Shown here: positions 10,781 through 17,997 of the stretch, one piece after another
Layout of the letters: every line of letters starts with the position of its first letter
Position numbering within the stretch: position 1 is the first letter of the stretch
Assembly: GCF_001713355.1 (NCBI RefSeq)
Contig: NZ_CP016448.1
Span: 868,001 to 932,000, forward strand
Direction of reading: 5' to 3'
From: Methyloversatilis sp. RAC08
Lineage (GTDB): Bacteria > Pseudomonadota > Gammaproteobacteria > Burkholderiales > Rhodocyclaceae
Length of the DNA stretch: 64,000 nt
Position numbers and translations under genes: made by a program
The notes under the pieces: model-generated
Seen by the model: the letters and a program-made list of their open reading frames with translations, nothing else
The model's database searches: none
What the model was told of the DNA's origin: nothing

Positions 10781-12319
10781 TCAGTTGCCGATGAAACGCA
10801 GCGGCGAGCAGGTGTTGGCGTTGCGCGAGAACTTGGACACGTACAGGTCCGAGAAGCGGACATTGTTGCCATCCACTTCGCTGCCATTCGTATCGGTCAG
10901 ACCGGCGTAGAACTGCGGCAGCGAGGCGAAAGCGAACGGCGTGCTGACCTGAACGCCGGTGTTTTCGAAGTTGCCCGTGAAACGCGGCGAACCTGCGCGA
11001 CGCACGACTTCGTCAGCAAACGCCTTCTGCACGCCTGCAATCGCCGGCACGACGTCGCCCTGTTCGTTGGTCACGGCGACCGTACGATCCTGGATCGACA
11101 GTTCGACCACGAAATCGTAGCGACCCTTGATCAGGTTTTCCTTCGACGGGAAGATGCCGGTGGCGTTGGCCGACGGCGTCTGGGTCGAGGCATTGAAGGT
11201 GCCGACGCCATCCAGATTGCGGAAGCTCCAGCCGCTGGTGCCGGTGTAGGAGTCGAGCGACAGCGTGGCGATTGCCTTGACCGGGCCGGTGCTCGAGAAC
11301 GGCACCTTGAACGTCTTGGTTGCCTGGGTTTCCGGATCCCACGACGTGAAGGTGTAGTCGGTGCCGTTGTTGGCAGCGGCCATGCACGAACGCACATTGC
11401 CCGACGACGAGTTCTCGATCACGGTGTAACCGGCAGCCGGGTCGATGATGAACGGGTCGGCAGTCGTACCGGTACCCGACGACTTCCAGCCGAAGCTGTC
11501 TGTCATGCGAGCGGGTTCGATCGCGCCGCCTTCGTTCGACGCGCACGGGAAGTTGCCGAAGAACCAGTTGTACGAAGTCTGGGTACCCGAACCTTCAACC
11601 CGGCGGCACACCACGACATCACCTTCAAGATCCGGATCAACCTGATCCCAGGTCGTGATCTGGTTGTTCAGCATGGCGCCATAGGTCGAACGCGAGAAGA
11701 AAGTCGTGTCCGGAACGGTGTTGGTGGCGGCCAGGCCCATCATGAGCTGATTGACCGGCTGCACGCGCATGCGCGCCACTTCCTGCGGCGACAGCGCCGG
11801 GGTGTCGTTTTCGGTATTCAGCGGGCCGGCAAACATCGCAGGCTCGACGTCCGACACGCCGAAGTCGATCACCAGACCGGCATTGTTCGCTGCTGCGTGA
11901 TTCGCTTCGCCCGGATCGATACCGACGACGGCGCAACCGTTGAACGGGGTGGCCTTGGTGCCGTTGCCGCTGGTGCAGTTGTTAACGTCGATCGTCTTGA
12001 CGCGCTGGGCGCGGGCAACCGGGTTCACACCGAACACCGAGCCGCCGGCCGAACGCTTGATGAACAGCACACGGGTGCCGTCCGTCACGCCCGGCACGCC
12101 GTTGGCGGCACCGGCGAAGGCACGGTAATTCGGTGCCAGATAGTAGGTGATGCCTGTCAGCACGCCTTCGGCGATGTCATTCAGGAAGTTGTCCGGGGCA
12201 GTGGCGCCGCCGAAATACACGACCTGATGCGATACGCCGCCAATGTTGACGGTGCCGGCGGCGAAAGAGGAACCTGCGGCCATCATGGCGCAGGCAATAG
12301 CGAGGGACTTCAGTTTCAT
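10781..12319 (-). CDS. Secreted periplasmic-binding-protein-like (PstS-like) protein
   Basis: A 512-residue exported protein with a clear signal peptide (MKLKSLAIACAMMAAGSSFA). The sequence suggests a type II periplasmic-binding-protein fold distantly like phosphate-binding PstS: VYFGGATAP near the N terminus, then GSGTQTSYNWFFGNFPC around the middle, resembling the ligand-binding GSGT segment of PstS. Several cysteines (VNNCTSG, NGCAVV, VVVCRR, FPCAS, VRSCMA, NTCSPL) could form disulfides. No ABC permease or ATPase lies beside it. It sits between a PEP-CTERM protein and a two-partner secretion pair, so it may be a surface or periplasmic scavenger rather than a classical transporter subunit. 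TGGAG precedes the ATG with good spacing. Family assignment is by motif only; function unknown. Confidence 0.75.
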   Translation of the reverse strand: MKLKSLAIACAMMAAGSSFAAGTVNIGGVSHQVVYFGGATAPDNFLNDIAEGVLTGITYYLAPNYRAFAGAANGVPGVTDGTRVLFIKRSAGGSVFGVNPVARAQRVKTIDVNNCTSGNGTKATPFNGCAVVGIDPGEANHAAANNAGLVIDFGVSDVEPAMFAGPLNTENDTPALSPQEVARMRVQPVNQLMMGLAATNTVPDTTFFSRSTYGAMLNNQITTWDQVDPDLEGDVVVCRRVEGSGTQTSYNWFFGNFPCASNEGGAIEPARMTDSFGWKSSGTGTTADPFIIDPAAGYTVIENSSSGNVRSCMAAANNGTDYTFTSWDPETQATKTFKVPFSSTGPVKAIATLSLDSYTGTSGWSFRNLDGVGTFNASTQTPSANATGIFPSKENLIKGRYDFVVELSIQDRTVAVTNEQGDVVPAIAGVQKAFADEVVRRAGSPRFTGNFENTGVQVSTPFAFASLPQFYAGLTDTNGSEVDGNNVRFSDLYVSKFSRNANTCSPLRFIGN

Positions 12320-12376
12320 GGTCTATCTCCAGAACGGGTCGCGCATCGTCGCGCGGCCTTCAAGGCAAGAAGGGAA

Positions 12377-13255
12377 TCAGGCGCGGCGGCGGCGGGCGGC
12401 GAAGCCAATCAGACCCAGACCAGCCAACAGCATTGCGTAGGTTTCCGGCTCGGGTACGGCGCTGATCTGCAGGCGGTATTCGCCCTGGTCGCCGACATAC
12501 ACCCTGGCAGTTACGGCCTGATCGGTCATGCCGAGCAGTTGGGCAAAGCCACCACGTGCGGTGTTGCTGGTGGGGGAGGCGCCACGCACAACGTACATGT
12601 CCAGCGTATCGCCGATGCTGCCGAAGCTGTTGTAAGCACCGTTCAAGCGAGGCGCGACGTTGCCGGCAAATGCGGTAAGGTCCTCAACCGTCGTGATTCG
12701 GTAACCATCGACTTCCACATCCAGGTTGTTGTGCGTACCACCTTGGCTGTTCGCGTCCGTGTAGAAACCGAAATTCTGCACTGCGGTGTTGATTGCGGAC
12801 GTCACCACGCGATCCGTTGGTGTCGACGAAACGGTCTGGATAATACGACGCACGCCTGAGCTTTCGCCGGTCCACACATTCCAGAGCACGCCATCAGCAC
12901 CGCCCGCGAGCGTCAGAAAGCTAGCAAAACCCGTCAGCTCCGCATCAAAAACGATGCCAGTGGAAAAGTCGTTTGCGAGATACGACTTCGTGTTCGTCAG
13001 CTGCGCACCGTTCGGGGCAGCAGACGTCGAGTAGCTCGTCTGGTTTCCGTTGCCGATCAGGCTGTCGATCTTGACATTCGAACCGAAGATGCTGTTGAAG
13101 CCCGCATCCGCGAGGTCATACGTGTAACCAACGTCGCCGACATAGGCCGTCAGCACCAGTTCGGTGTTGCCGGTCGACGAGCCGACGATGCCGGCATTGA
13201 CGGCACCCGACAGTGCGACGGCTGCAACGCCTGCCAGCAGTTTCATCTTGAACAT
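12377..13255 (-). CDS. PEP-CTERM sorting-signal protein
   Basis: An exported protein of 292 residues with an N-terminal signal peptide (MFKMKLLAGVAAVALSGAVNA). Its C-terminal exosortase signal consists of AVPEPETYAML, a hydrophobic stretch (LLAGLGLIGFAA) and a basic RRRRA tail. Such proteins are processed by exosortase (EpsH family) and are usually found with exopolysaccharide. No exosortase gene is present in this window, so it must act from elsewhere. The middle is Ser/Thr/Asn/Gly-rich and matches nothing I recognise. The start is supported by AAGGAG seven bases before the ATG. It is 57 bp upstream of the binding-protein-like gene on the same strand and may be co-transcribed with it. Its own upstream region carries paired copies of a dyad element. 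Confidence 0.93.
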   Translation of the reverse strand: MFKMKLLAGVAAVALSGAVNAGIVGSSTGNTELVLTAYVGDVGYTYDLADAGFNSIFGSNVKIDSLIGNGNQTSYSTSAAPNGAQLTNTKSYLANDFSTGIVFDAELTGFASFLTLAGGADGVLWNVWTGESSGVRRIIQTVSSTPTDRVVTSAINTAVQNFGFYTDANSQGGTHNNLDVEVDGYRITTVEDLTAFAGNVAPRLNGAYNSFGSIGDTLDMYVVRGASPTSNTARGGFAQLLGMTDQAVTARVYVGDQGEYRLQISAVPEPETYAMLLAGLGLIGFAARRRRA

Positions 13256-13767
13256 ATAAATCTCCTTGGAAAGTTCGTGGGTGGTATCCGGCTCGCGCCG
13301 AACAGCCCTGCTCCACGAGGAAGCGGATCGAGAATGGCGGGCTCGCGTTACACCCGACCGAAGGGGGTGGTGCCAATGAATGAGCCGTTCGGACTATCTG
13401 CTGTAAAGAATTCCGTCCGTTGACCTGGTCGCGACGTTAGCGAGTGCAGATGACGAAACCGTTGCAGCAAGGCTTCAATTTCGTAGTCCGAACGGCTCAT
13501 CAAAAATGATCTGGTTCTCTGAAATCGTTTATGGACAAGGCTTTCTAAAATGATCCGCAAAGTCGGAAAATCGCCTGAAAGCGCCGGTTTGTTACAACTC
13601 GCGTGGGTGGAAGGGCATCCGTGGGTAGTCCGTAAGGTGTAAAGCAGGTCGGCAAAATGCGGCGGTGCATCAGTGGATTTGTGTAACGTTGCGTCACCGC
13701 AGGCCGGTATCGGCGGCGGAGGCGGAGTGGGGGCACGGGTCGCTGTGCCGGCGGTGGAGCGGCGGGC
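13256..13767. other. Long non-coding region upstream of the PEP-CTERM gene
   Basis: About 510 bp without a credible gene. The short open frames here (for example 13348-13560) lack a ribosome binding site and family resemblance. The region contains a perfect 17-bp inverted repeat (13380-13396 and 13484-13500). It also has a TAGTCCG half-site-like word at 13626 and the repeated word AAAATGATC near 13504 and 13546. It is followed by a REP cluster. It is most likely the regulatory region of the PEP-CTERM gene. Confidence 0.6.
13380..13500. promoter_or_regulatory. Paired inverted 17-bp operator-like element
   Basis: TAGTCCGAACGGCTCAT occurs on the plus strand at 13484-13500, and its exact complement at 13380-13396, with 87 bp between. 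The core TAGTCCG-AA-CGG resembles half of a dyad. The 14-mer CCGTTCGGACTATC at 13385-13398 recurs exactly at 19759-19772 upstream of the exbB fusion gene. The two arms lie about 125 and 230 bp upstream of the PEP-CTERM start. This suggests binding of one dimeric regulator, possibly with looping. The regulator is unknown. Confidence 0.55.
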
Positions 13768-13982
13768 CTGTGGGAGCGGCGGCCTGTGGGAGCGGCGGCC
13801 TCGCCGCGATCAGTGCAGCGATGGTCGATGGTCAGCGTGCGTATCGCGGCGAGGCCGCCGCTCCCACAGGGGCCGCTCCCACAGGGGCCGCTCCCACAGG
13901 CGCCACTCCCACGGGCCCACTCCCTACAGGAGCCGCTCCCTGCAGGGGTCGCTCCCCACAGGGGTTGCTCTCCACAGGCCGA
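13768..13982. repeat. REP/BIME cluster 1 with degenerate tandem tail
   Basis: Two full REP units face each other: 13784-13810 (head CTGTGGGAGC, then palindrome GCGGCGGCCTCGCCGC) and its inverted copy at 13843-13869. A truncated head copy precedes the first at 13768. After the second unit, about seven increasingly degenerate copies of a 15-bp unit (CCGCTCCCACAGGGG) run to about 13982. The cluster lies just downstream of the coiled-coil gene stop on the minus strand and may act as a transcript end. Confidence 0.9.
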
Positions 13983-14013
13983 CGCGCCAACAGCGACGGC
14001 GCTCATGTCGTTG

Positions 14014-14664
14014 CTACTGTGCTTGGCGGGACAGACTGTCTTCGAGGCGGTCGCGATAGCCTTCGACGAGGTTTTCCAGCTTGACGCGGCCGATCTGGGT
14101 GAAGGGCTCGGCCTGGCCGATGCGTTCGCCCATCGTTCGATCGCGCCAGCGGTCGAGCATGTCGATGCCGGTCTGGTACAGGGCGACGTTGTCCTTGGTG
14201 CACTGGGCCAGCTTGCCGGTCAGCGATTCACCCTGGGTACGCGCGCCCTCGAGCTCGCGCTCGGTCTTCTGCAAGGTGTTTCGCGTCTGCGCCAGATCGC
14301 GCTCGCGGGCGGCCAGCTGCTTGCGGGTCGCTTCGAGCTGCTGCGCCTGTGCTGCTGCGGCGACACGCGCTTCTTCCAGTTCGCTCGCGAGCTGATCGGC
14401 CTTGCGCTGCGCACCGCTGGCGCGGCGCTTGGCACTCGCCGCCTCTTCTTCAAGCTTCGGCAGTTCGACTTCGGCCGCCTGCTTCAGCCGGTCGGCTTCG
14501 GCGGCCGCCTGCTGGCGTGCCTGCTGTTCGGCCGACAGCGCCTGCTGCAACTGCTGCGCCTGGGCACGCAGACGCCGCAGCTGTTCCTGCTCGCGCGAGG
14601 CCTGCTGGGCATGGACCGACGTGGCGCCGAGCAGGGCCACCAGAAGGAAGCTCAGGATCTTCAC
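14014..14664 (-). CDS. Exported coiled-coil protein of the TonB/porin cluster
   Basis: A 216-residue protein with a signal peptide (MKILSFLLVALLGATSVHA). About 130 residues of nearly continuous coiled coil follow, rich in Gln/Ala/Glu/Arg (for example QLQQALSAEQQARQQAAAEA). A conserved-looking globular tail (about 155-216) contains KLAQCTKDNVALY, DRWRDRTMGE and VEGYRDRLED. It starts 2 bp after the stop of the upstream porin gene, so it is translated from the same message. It is probably a periplasmic partner of the porin or TonB protein, perhaps a spacer or scaffold across the periplasm. This role is inferred from position only. Confidence 0.85.
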   Translation of the reverse strand: MKILSFLLVALLGATSVHAQQASREQEQLRRLRAQAQQLQQALSAEQQARQQAAAEADRLKQAAEVELPKLEEEAASAKRRASGAQRKADQLASELEEARVAAAAQAQQLEATRKQLAARERDLAQTRNTLQKTERELEGARTQGESLTGKLAQCTKDNVALYQTGIDMLDRWRDRTMGERIGQAEPFTQIGRVKLENLVEGYRDRLEDSLSRQAQ

Positions 14665-14666
14665 GG

Positions 14667-16319
14667 TCAGAACCTCACGTTCATGTCCATCATCAGCGTA
14701 TCGACTTCGTAGCGCTGGGCGGTGATGGCGGTGGGGTCGTAGGTCATGGTCTGGATGTTCTTTGCCGAGTACCAGCGCAGGCCGACCGCGGTGTCGCGGT
14801 AGATGCCGTAGCTGCCGCCGAGCACGAAGCCCTTCAGGTTGGTGCCGCCGGCACCGAAGTCCGAATCGGTGAAGCCGTCGAGCACCGCGTCGGAGCCGAT
14901 GTATTTGTAGGACGCAAACACCTGCCAGTCGTTGGCCAGGCGCACCGCGGGCATGCCGACCGCTGCGCGCAGGTGGTAGGCCGTGTCCTTGCCGTCGGTC
15001 AGCGCGAGACCGGTGCGCCGCTGGATGTCGCCGCGGTCGAAACCGGTGTTCTTCACGTACTCGGCCGACAGCAGCACGTGTACCGGATCGAAGTGCGCCA
15101 GGTCGGCGGTTGCGGTGAGCACCCAGGGTTCGAACTTCGACGCCAGGCCGTAGATCGGTGCCTCGGTATTGTCGATCGCGCTGTTGGTCTGCACCAGCGT
15201 GTTGCCCTTCGCGCGCAGCGCCGACGAATGCTCATAACGACCGTAGCCCTGGAGGGGGCCGTTCAACGCGTCGTAGTTGTTGTCGGTGCGCGCTTCGATG
15301 CGGCTGTAGTGGTACTTCGCAAGACCGAAGCGCAGCTTGATCGATGAATTCCAGTCGAATTCGGTGCCGATCTGCGCACCGGCCAGCCATTGCTTGTCGG
15401 CGTTCGGCGGGTTGTCGGCGCGCAGCGGGAACCAGCCGGCGGTGGCGAACGGCCGCAGCGTGGCGGTCGGCGTGACGTTGCGCAGATTGACCGCGATACC
15501 GTCGAAGTTCAGGTCTTCGTCCCACACCAGATCGGTGGCGAACCACGGGTTGGGCACGCGGCCGCCGGTGAACGACGCCCACTCGACCGGGTCGATCTTG
15601 ATGTAGGCGCGATCGACCAGGAAGCTGTACTTGTTGAAGCCGCTGCCCAGCGTCTGGTTTGTCGACACGCGGTCGGTCACGTTGCCGGTGGTGAAGCGCA
15701 GACCGGCACTTACCGAGTCATTGATCTTGGCCAACACGCCCAGACGCGCGCGCAGCCGCAACCGGTTCACGTCGTCGCTGGCATTGCCGTTCGGGAAACC
15801 ATTTCCATCGAGGTCGACACCGGACGGAAAGCGCGTGCCGAGCGGAAAGTCATCATTGGTGGCGGCCGGGTTGCCGATGGCGCCGGGCGCAAAACCGCCG
15901 ATCGGCGTGTTGCCGGCCGGGAAACGATCATTCTGGTAACGCACCCGCAGATCACCCTCGATCTTGATGCGCTCGGTCCATTCCGGGATGGCGTTCGGCG
16001 TCGCCCAGCCTTCGCTGCGTGCCTGCGCCAGCACTTCCTGCTTCAACTGGTCGCGGATTTCCGCCTTAACCGACTCGGGCACGTACTGCACGCGCACCGT
16101 GGTGTCCTTCTTGGCCCTGGCGACCGCTTTGGCGGTTTTCGCTTCGGCGGCCTTGACCAGCGCATCGGCCTTTTCGCGCGTCAGCACGCCGGTATCGACC
16201 AGGGCATCGATCAGGTTGAGCGTGGTCTGGCGCAGCGTGTCCAGCGTTTCCGCTTCACTGGCGTGCGCCGGCAGCGCGAACAGCGCGGCCAGTGCAACAG
16301 GGAGGAGGGATTTCTTCAT
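14667..16319 (-). CDS. Putative outer-membrane porin
   Basis: A 550-residue protein with a signal peptide (MKKSLLPVALAALFALPAHA). A short helical segment follows (about 22-110, including TREKADALVKAAEAKTAKA), and then alternating beta strands with aromatic ends, finishing in MMDMNVRF with a C-terminal Phe. The RLRLRARLG and RFTTGNVTDR strands resemble the putative-porin family found in many proteobacteria (PF16930-like, by recollection). It has no TonB plug domain, yet it lies in one operon with TonB, two ExbDs and ExbB. It may be a Ton-linked channel or merely co-expressed. It is separated from the TonB-like gene by 50 bp. Confidence 0.85.
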   Translation of the reverse strand: MKKSLLPVALAALFALPAHASEAETLDTLRQTTLNLIDALVDTGVLTREKADALVKAAEAKTAKAVARAKKDTTVRVQYVPESVKAEIRDQLKQEVLAQARSEGWATPNAIPEWTERIKIEGDLRVRYQNDRFPAGNTPIGGFAPGAIGNPAATNDDFPLGTRFPSGVDLDGNGFPNGNASDDVNRLRLRARLGVLAKINDSVSAGLRFTTGNVTDRVSTNQTLGSGFNKYSFLVDRAYIKIDPVEWASFTGGRVPNPWFATDLVWDEDLNFDGIAVNLRNVTPTATLRPFATAGWFPLRADNPPNADKQWLAGAQIGTEFDWNSSIKLRFGLAKYHYSRIEARTDNNYDALNGPLQGYGRYEHSSALRAKGNTLVQTNSAIDNTEAPIYGLASKFEPWVLTATADLAHFDPVHVLLSAEYVKNTGFDRGDIQRRTGLALTDGKDTAYHLRAAVGMPAVRLANDWQVFASYKYIGSDAVLDGFTDSDFGAGGTNLKGFVLGGSYGIYRDTAVGLRWYSAKNIQTMTYDPTAITAQRYEVDTLMMDMNVRF

Positions 16320-16369
16320 GACATCGGTCCGGGATCTGTCTGGAATCTTTGGGCAGTGCGCTCGCGCGC

Positions 16370-17074
16370 TCAGCCGGTCAGTCGGTTGGTGATGCGCAGG
16401 CGGATCGGCTGCGGCATGTCGGCCGGCGGCGCGTCGCGAAAGGCGCGCATGTCGGCCAATGCAGCCGACAGCGCGCTGTCGGCCTTGTCGTCGCCGGTAC
16501 TTTCGTCGAGCACGGCGCGCTGAATGCTGCCGTCACGGCCGAGCCACACCTTCACGACGACGCGGTAATCGATCTGCTTCACGTTGCGGTTGCGCGCGAG
16601 CTCGTCCTGGATGTGGCGCTGCAGCGCATTGGTGTAGAAGGCGTACTGCATGCGATTGGGCTTGGCCGGCGCTCCGCCTATCGTGCTGCCGATGTCGCCG
16701 CCCTTGTATTCATTGGTCACGTCACCCGACGCGAACGCGCTCGGGCCGTCGCCGGCCGCTCCTTCCATCTTCAGCTGCTCGGCCTGCTGCGGCGGCGCCT
16801 CGACGGGTTTGGGCTGCTCGACCTTGACGTCCTTCTGTTCCTTCGGCTCCGGCCGCTTTTCTTCCCGCGGCGGCGGCGGCGGGGGCGGCGGCGTATCCGG
16901 AATGATGGAAATCTTCGTCACCTGACGGGTCGGTGCCGATGGCGTCGAAAACTGCGACTTCAGCCAGTAGCCGCCATAGCCCACAAACCCCATACCAACC
17001 AGCGCAAGCAGGATGTTGCGCACCCGGCGGCCGGTGCTGACGCCCTCGAGCGAATCTTCAGCCAGCGCCGCCAT
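16370..17074 (-). CDS. TonB-like energy transducer
   Basis: A 234-residue inner-membrane protein with a single N-terminal membrane segment (NILLALVGMGFVGYGGYWL, about 20-38). A proline-rich periplasmic linker follows (eight consecutive Pro, then Glu/Lys/Pro repeats to about 95). The C-terminal TonB/TolA-like domain (about 140-234) contains IQDELARNRNVKQIDYRV and VKVWLGRDGSIQRAVLDES. It would transmit proton-motive energy from the ExbB/ExbD complex to an outer-membrane partner. Its start shares one base with the stop of the upstream exbD, so the genes are translationally coupled. The natural partner in this locus is the adjacent porin. Confidence 0.9.
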   Translation of the reverse strand: MAALAEDSLEGVSTGRRVRNILLALVGMGFVGYGGYWLKSQFSTPSAPTRQVTKISIIPDTPPPPPPPPREEKRPEPKEQKDVKVEQPKPVEAPPQQAEQLKMEGAAGDGPSAFASGDVTNEYKGGDIGSTIGGAPAKPNRMQYAFYTNALQRHIQDELARNRNVKQIDYRVVVKVWLGRDGSIQRAVLDESTGDDKADSALSAALADMRAFRDAPPADMPQPIRLRITNRLTG

Positions 17075-17478
17075 CAGGTACCGATCCTGGATGTGATGAG
17101 GCCGACATTCTCGATGCCCATGCGATTGACCAGATCGATCACCTCGATCACGCCGCTGTAGGGCGCGCGCGCTTCGCCGCGGATCATCACGCTGAATTTC
17201 GGGTCGCGCGCCCGCACCGCATTGAGCTGGCCCTCGAGCTGACCGAGCGTCACGCCGACGCCATTGACCATCAGCGCGCCGCTTGCCATCACCTGCACGA
17301 TCTTGATTTCGTGCTGTTCGGTACTCGGCTTGTTCGACGGCTTGGGCAGCGTCATCGTCAGGCCCTGCACGCCGGCCGTGGTCATCAGGATGAACACGAC
17401 CAGCAGCACGTACGCCAGATCGAGCATCGGCGTGACATTGATCGAGTCATACGGCTTGGCTTCGGTGTTGACCTGCAT
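17074..17478 (-). CDS. exbD: ExbD/TolR-family protein (second copy)
   Basis: Biopolymer-transport protein of 134 residues with one N-terminal membrane helix containing the proton-carrying Asp (NVTPMLDLAYVLLVVFILMT) and a periplasmic domain. It forms the stator of a Ton-type motor with ExbB. Gene order is exbB-exbD-exbD-tonB, and it overlaps tonB by one base. The two ExbDs are similar around the helix but differ in the periplasmic domain, so they probably form a mixed complex. Confidence 0.93.
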   Translation of the reverse strand: MQVNTEAKPYDSINVTPMLDLAYVLLVVFILMTTAGVQGLTMTLPKPSNKPSTEQHEIKIVQVMASGALMVNGVGVTLGQLEGQLNAVRARDPKFSVMIRGEARAPYSGVIEVIDLVNRMGIENVGLITSRIGT

Positions 17479-17497
17479 TACGCGTTCCGCTCCATGA

Positions 17498-17908
17498 CTA
17501 GCCTGCCGCCTTCTTGGTCACCAGTCCGACTTCGGTGATGTCCAGCCGCTTGCAGATTTCGAGCACGGCCGACACCTTTTCGAAGTGCGCGGCGGCATCG
17601 CCCTTGAGCACCACGGGCAACGCCGGGTTGGCACTCTTGTGCTGGGCGAGGCGGGTTTCGAGCATCGCCAGATCGACCGGGTAGGCGTCGAGAAAAACGT
17701 CGCCGGCCGCCGTGATCGTGATGGCGCGTGTTTGCGGTTTGGCCAGGCTGACGACCGTTTCGGTCACCGGCGCCTCGACCTTGATGCCCTGCACCGACGC
17801 CGTGGTCATGATGATGAACACCACCAGCAGCACGTACGCCAGGTCGAGCATGGGCGTGACGTTGATCTCGTCGTACGGCTGGTTGTCGTCCTTGACGTCG
17901 GCGGACAT
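17498..17908 (-). CDS. exbD: ExbD/TolR-family protein (first copy)
   Basis: A 136-residue ExbD family protein with the same membrane-helix signature (NVTPMLDLAYVLLVVFIIMT) as the next gene. A periplasmic domain follows, ending in ITEVGLVTKKAAG. It lies 89 bp after exbB and 19 bp before the second exbD. Duplicate ExbDs in one Ton operon are known from several proteobacterial systems. Confidence 0.93.
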   Translation of the reverse strand: MSADVKDDNQPYDEINVTPMLDLAYVLLVVFIIMTTASVQGIKVEAPVTETVVSLAKPQTRAITITAAGDVFLDAYPVDLAMLETRLAQHKSANPALPVVLKGDAAAHFEKVSAVLEICKRLDITEVGLVTKKAAG

Positions 17909-17921
17909 GTCAGCGCCGCCC

Positions 17922-17983
17922 GGCCGCCCGAAGGCGCTGAGCAGCCCCCGTGGGGGGCAGCGAACGAAGTGAGCGTGGGGGTC
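17922..17983. repeat. GC-rich intergenic repeat-like hairpin between exbB and exbD
   Basis: The gap between exbB and the first exbD holds a stretch with GCCCGAAGGCGC, CAGCCCCCGTGGGGGGCAG and GAACGAAGTGAGC. This word combination resembles a dispersed intergenic sequence common in betaproteobacteria. Only one copy is seen in this window. It can fold into a strong hairpin and might adjust ExbB to ExbD stoichiometry by attenuation. Confidence 0.45.
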
Positions 17984-17997
17984 GCATTTTTCGCCTC

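Noticed and set aside
9777-10910. 377-codon plus-strand open frame
   Set aside because: Antisense to tpsB and the following gene; no ribosome site or family.
13369-13375. TGGCAC word upstream of the PEP-CTERM gene as a sigma-54 promoter
   Set aside because: No GC dinucleotide at the -12 position; the element does not fit.
13348-13560. 70-codon minus-strand frame
   Set aside because: Covers the inverted regulatory repeat, lacks a ribosome site and resembles nothing.
13545-14084. Several overlapping frames rich in GRSHRG and PTGAAPTGA repeats
   Set aside because: They are translations of REP units and tail repeats, not genes.
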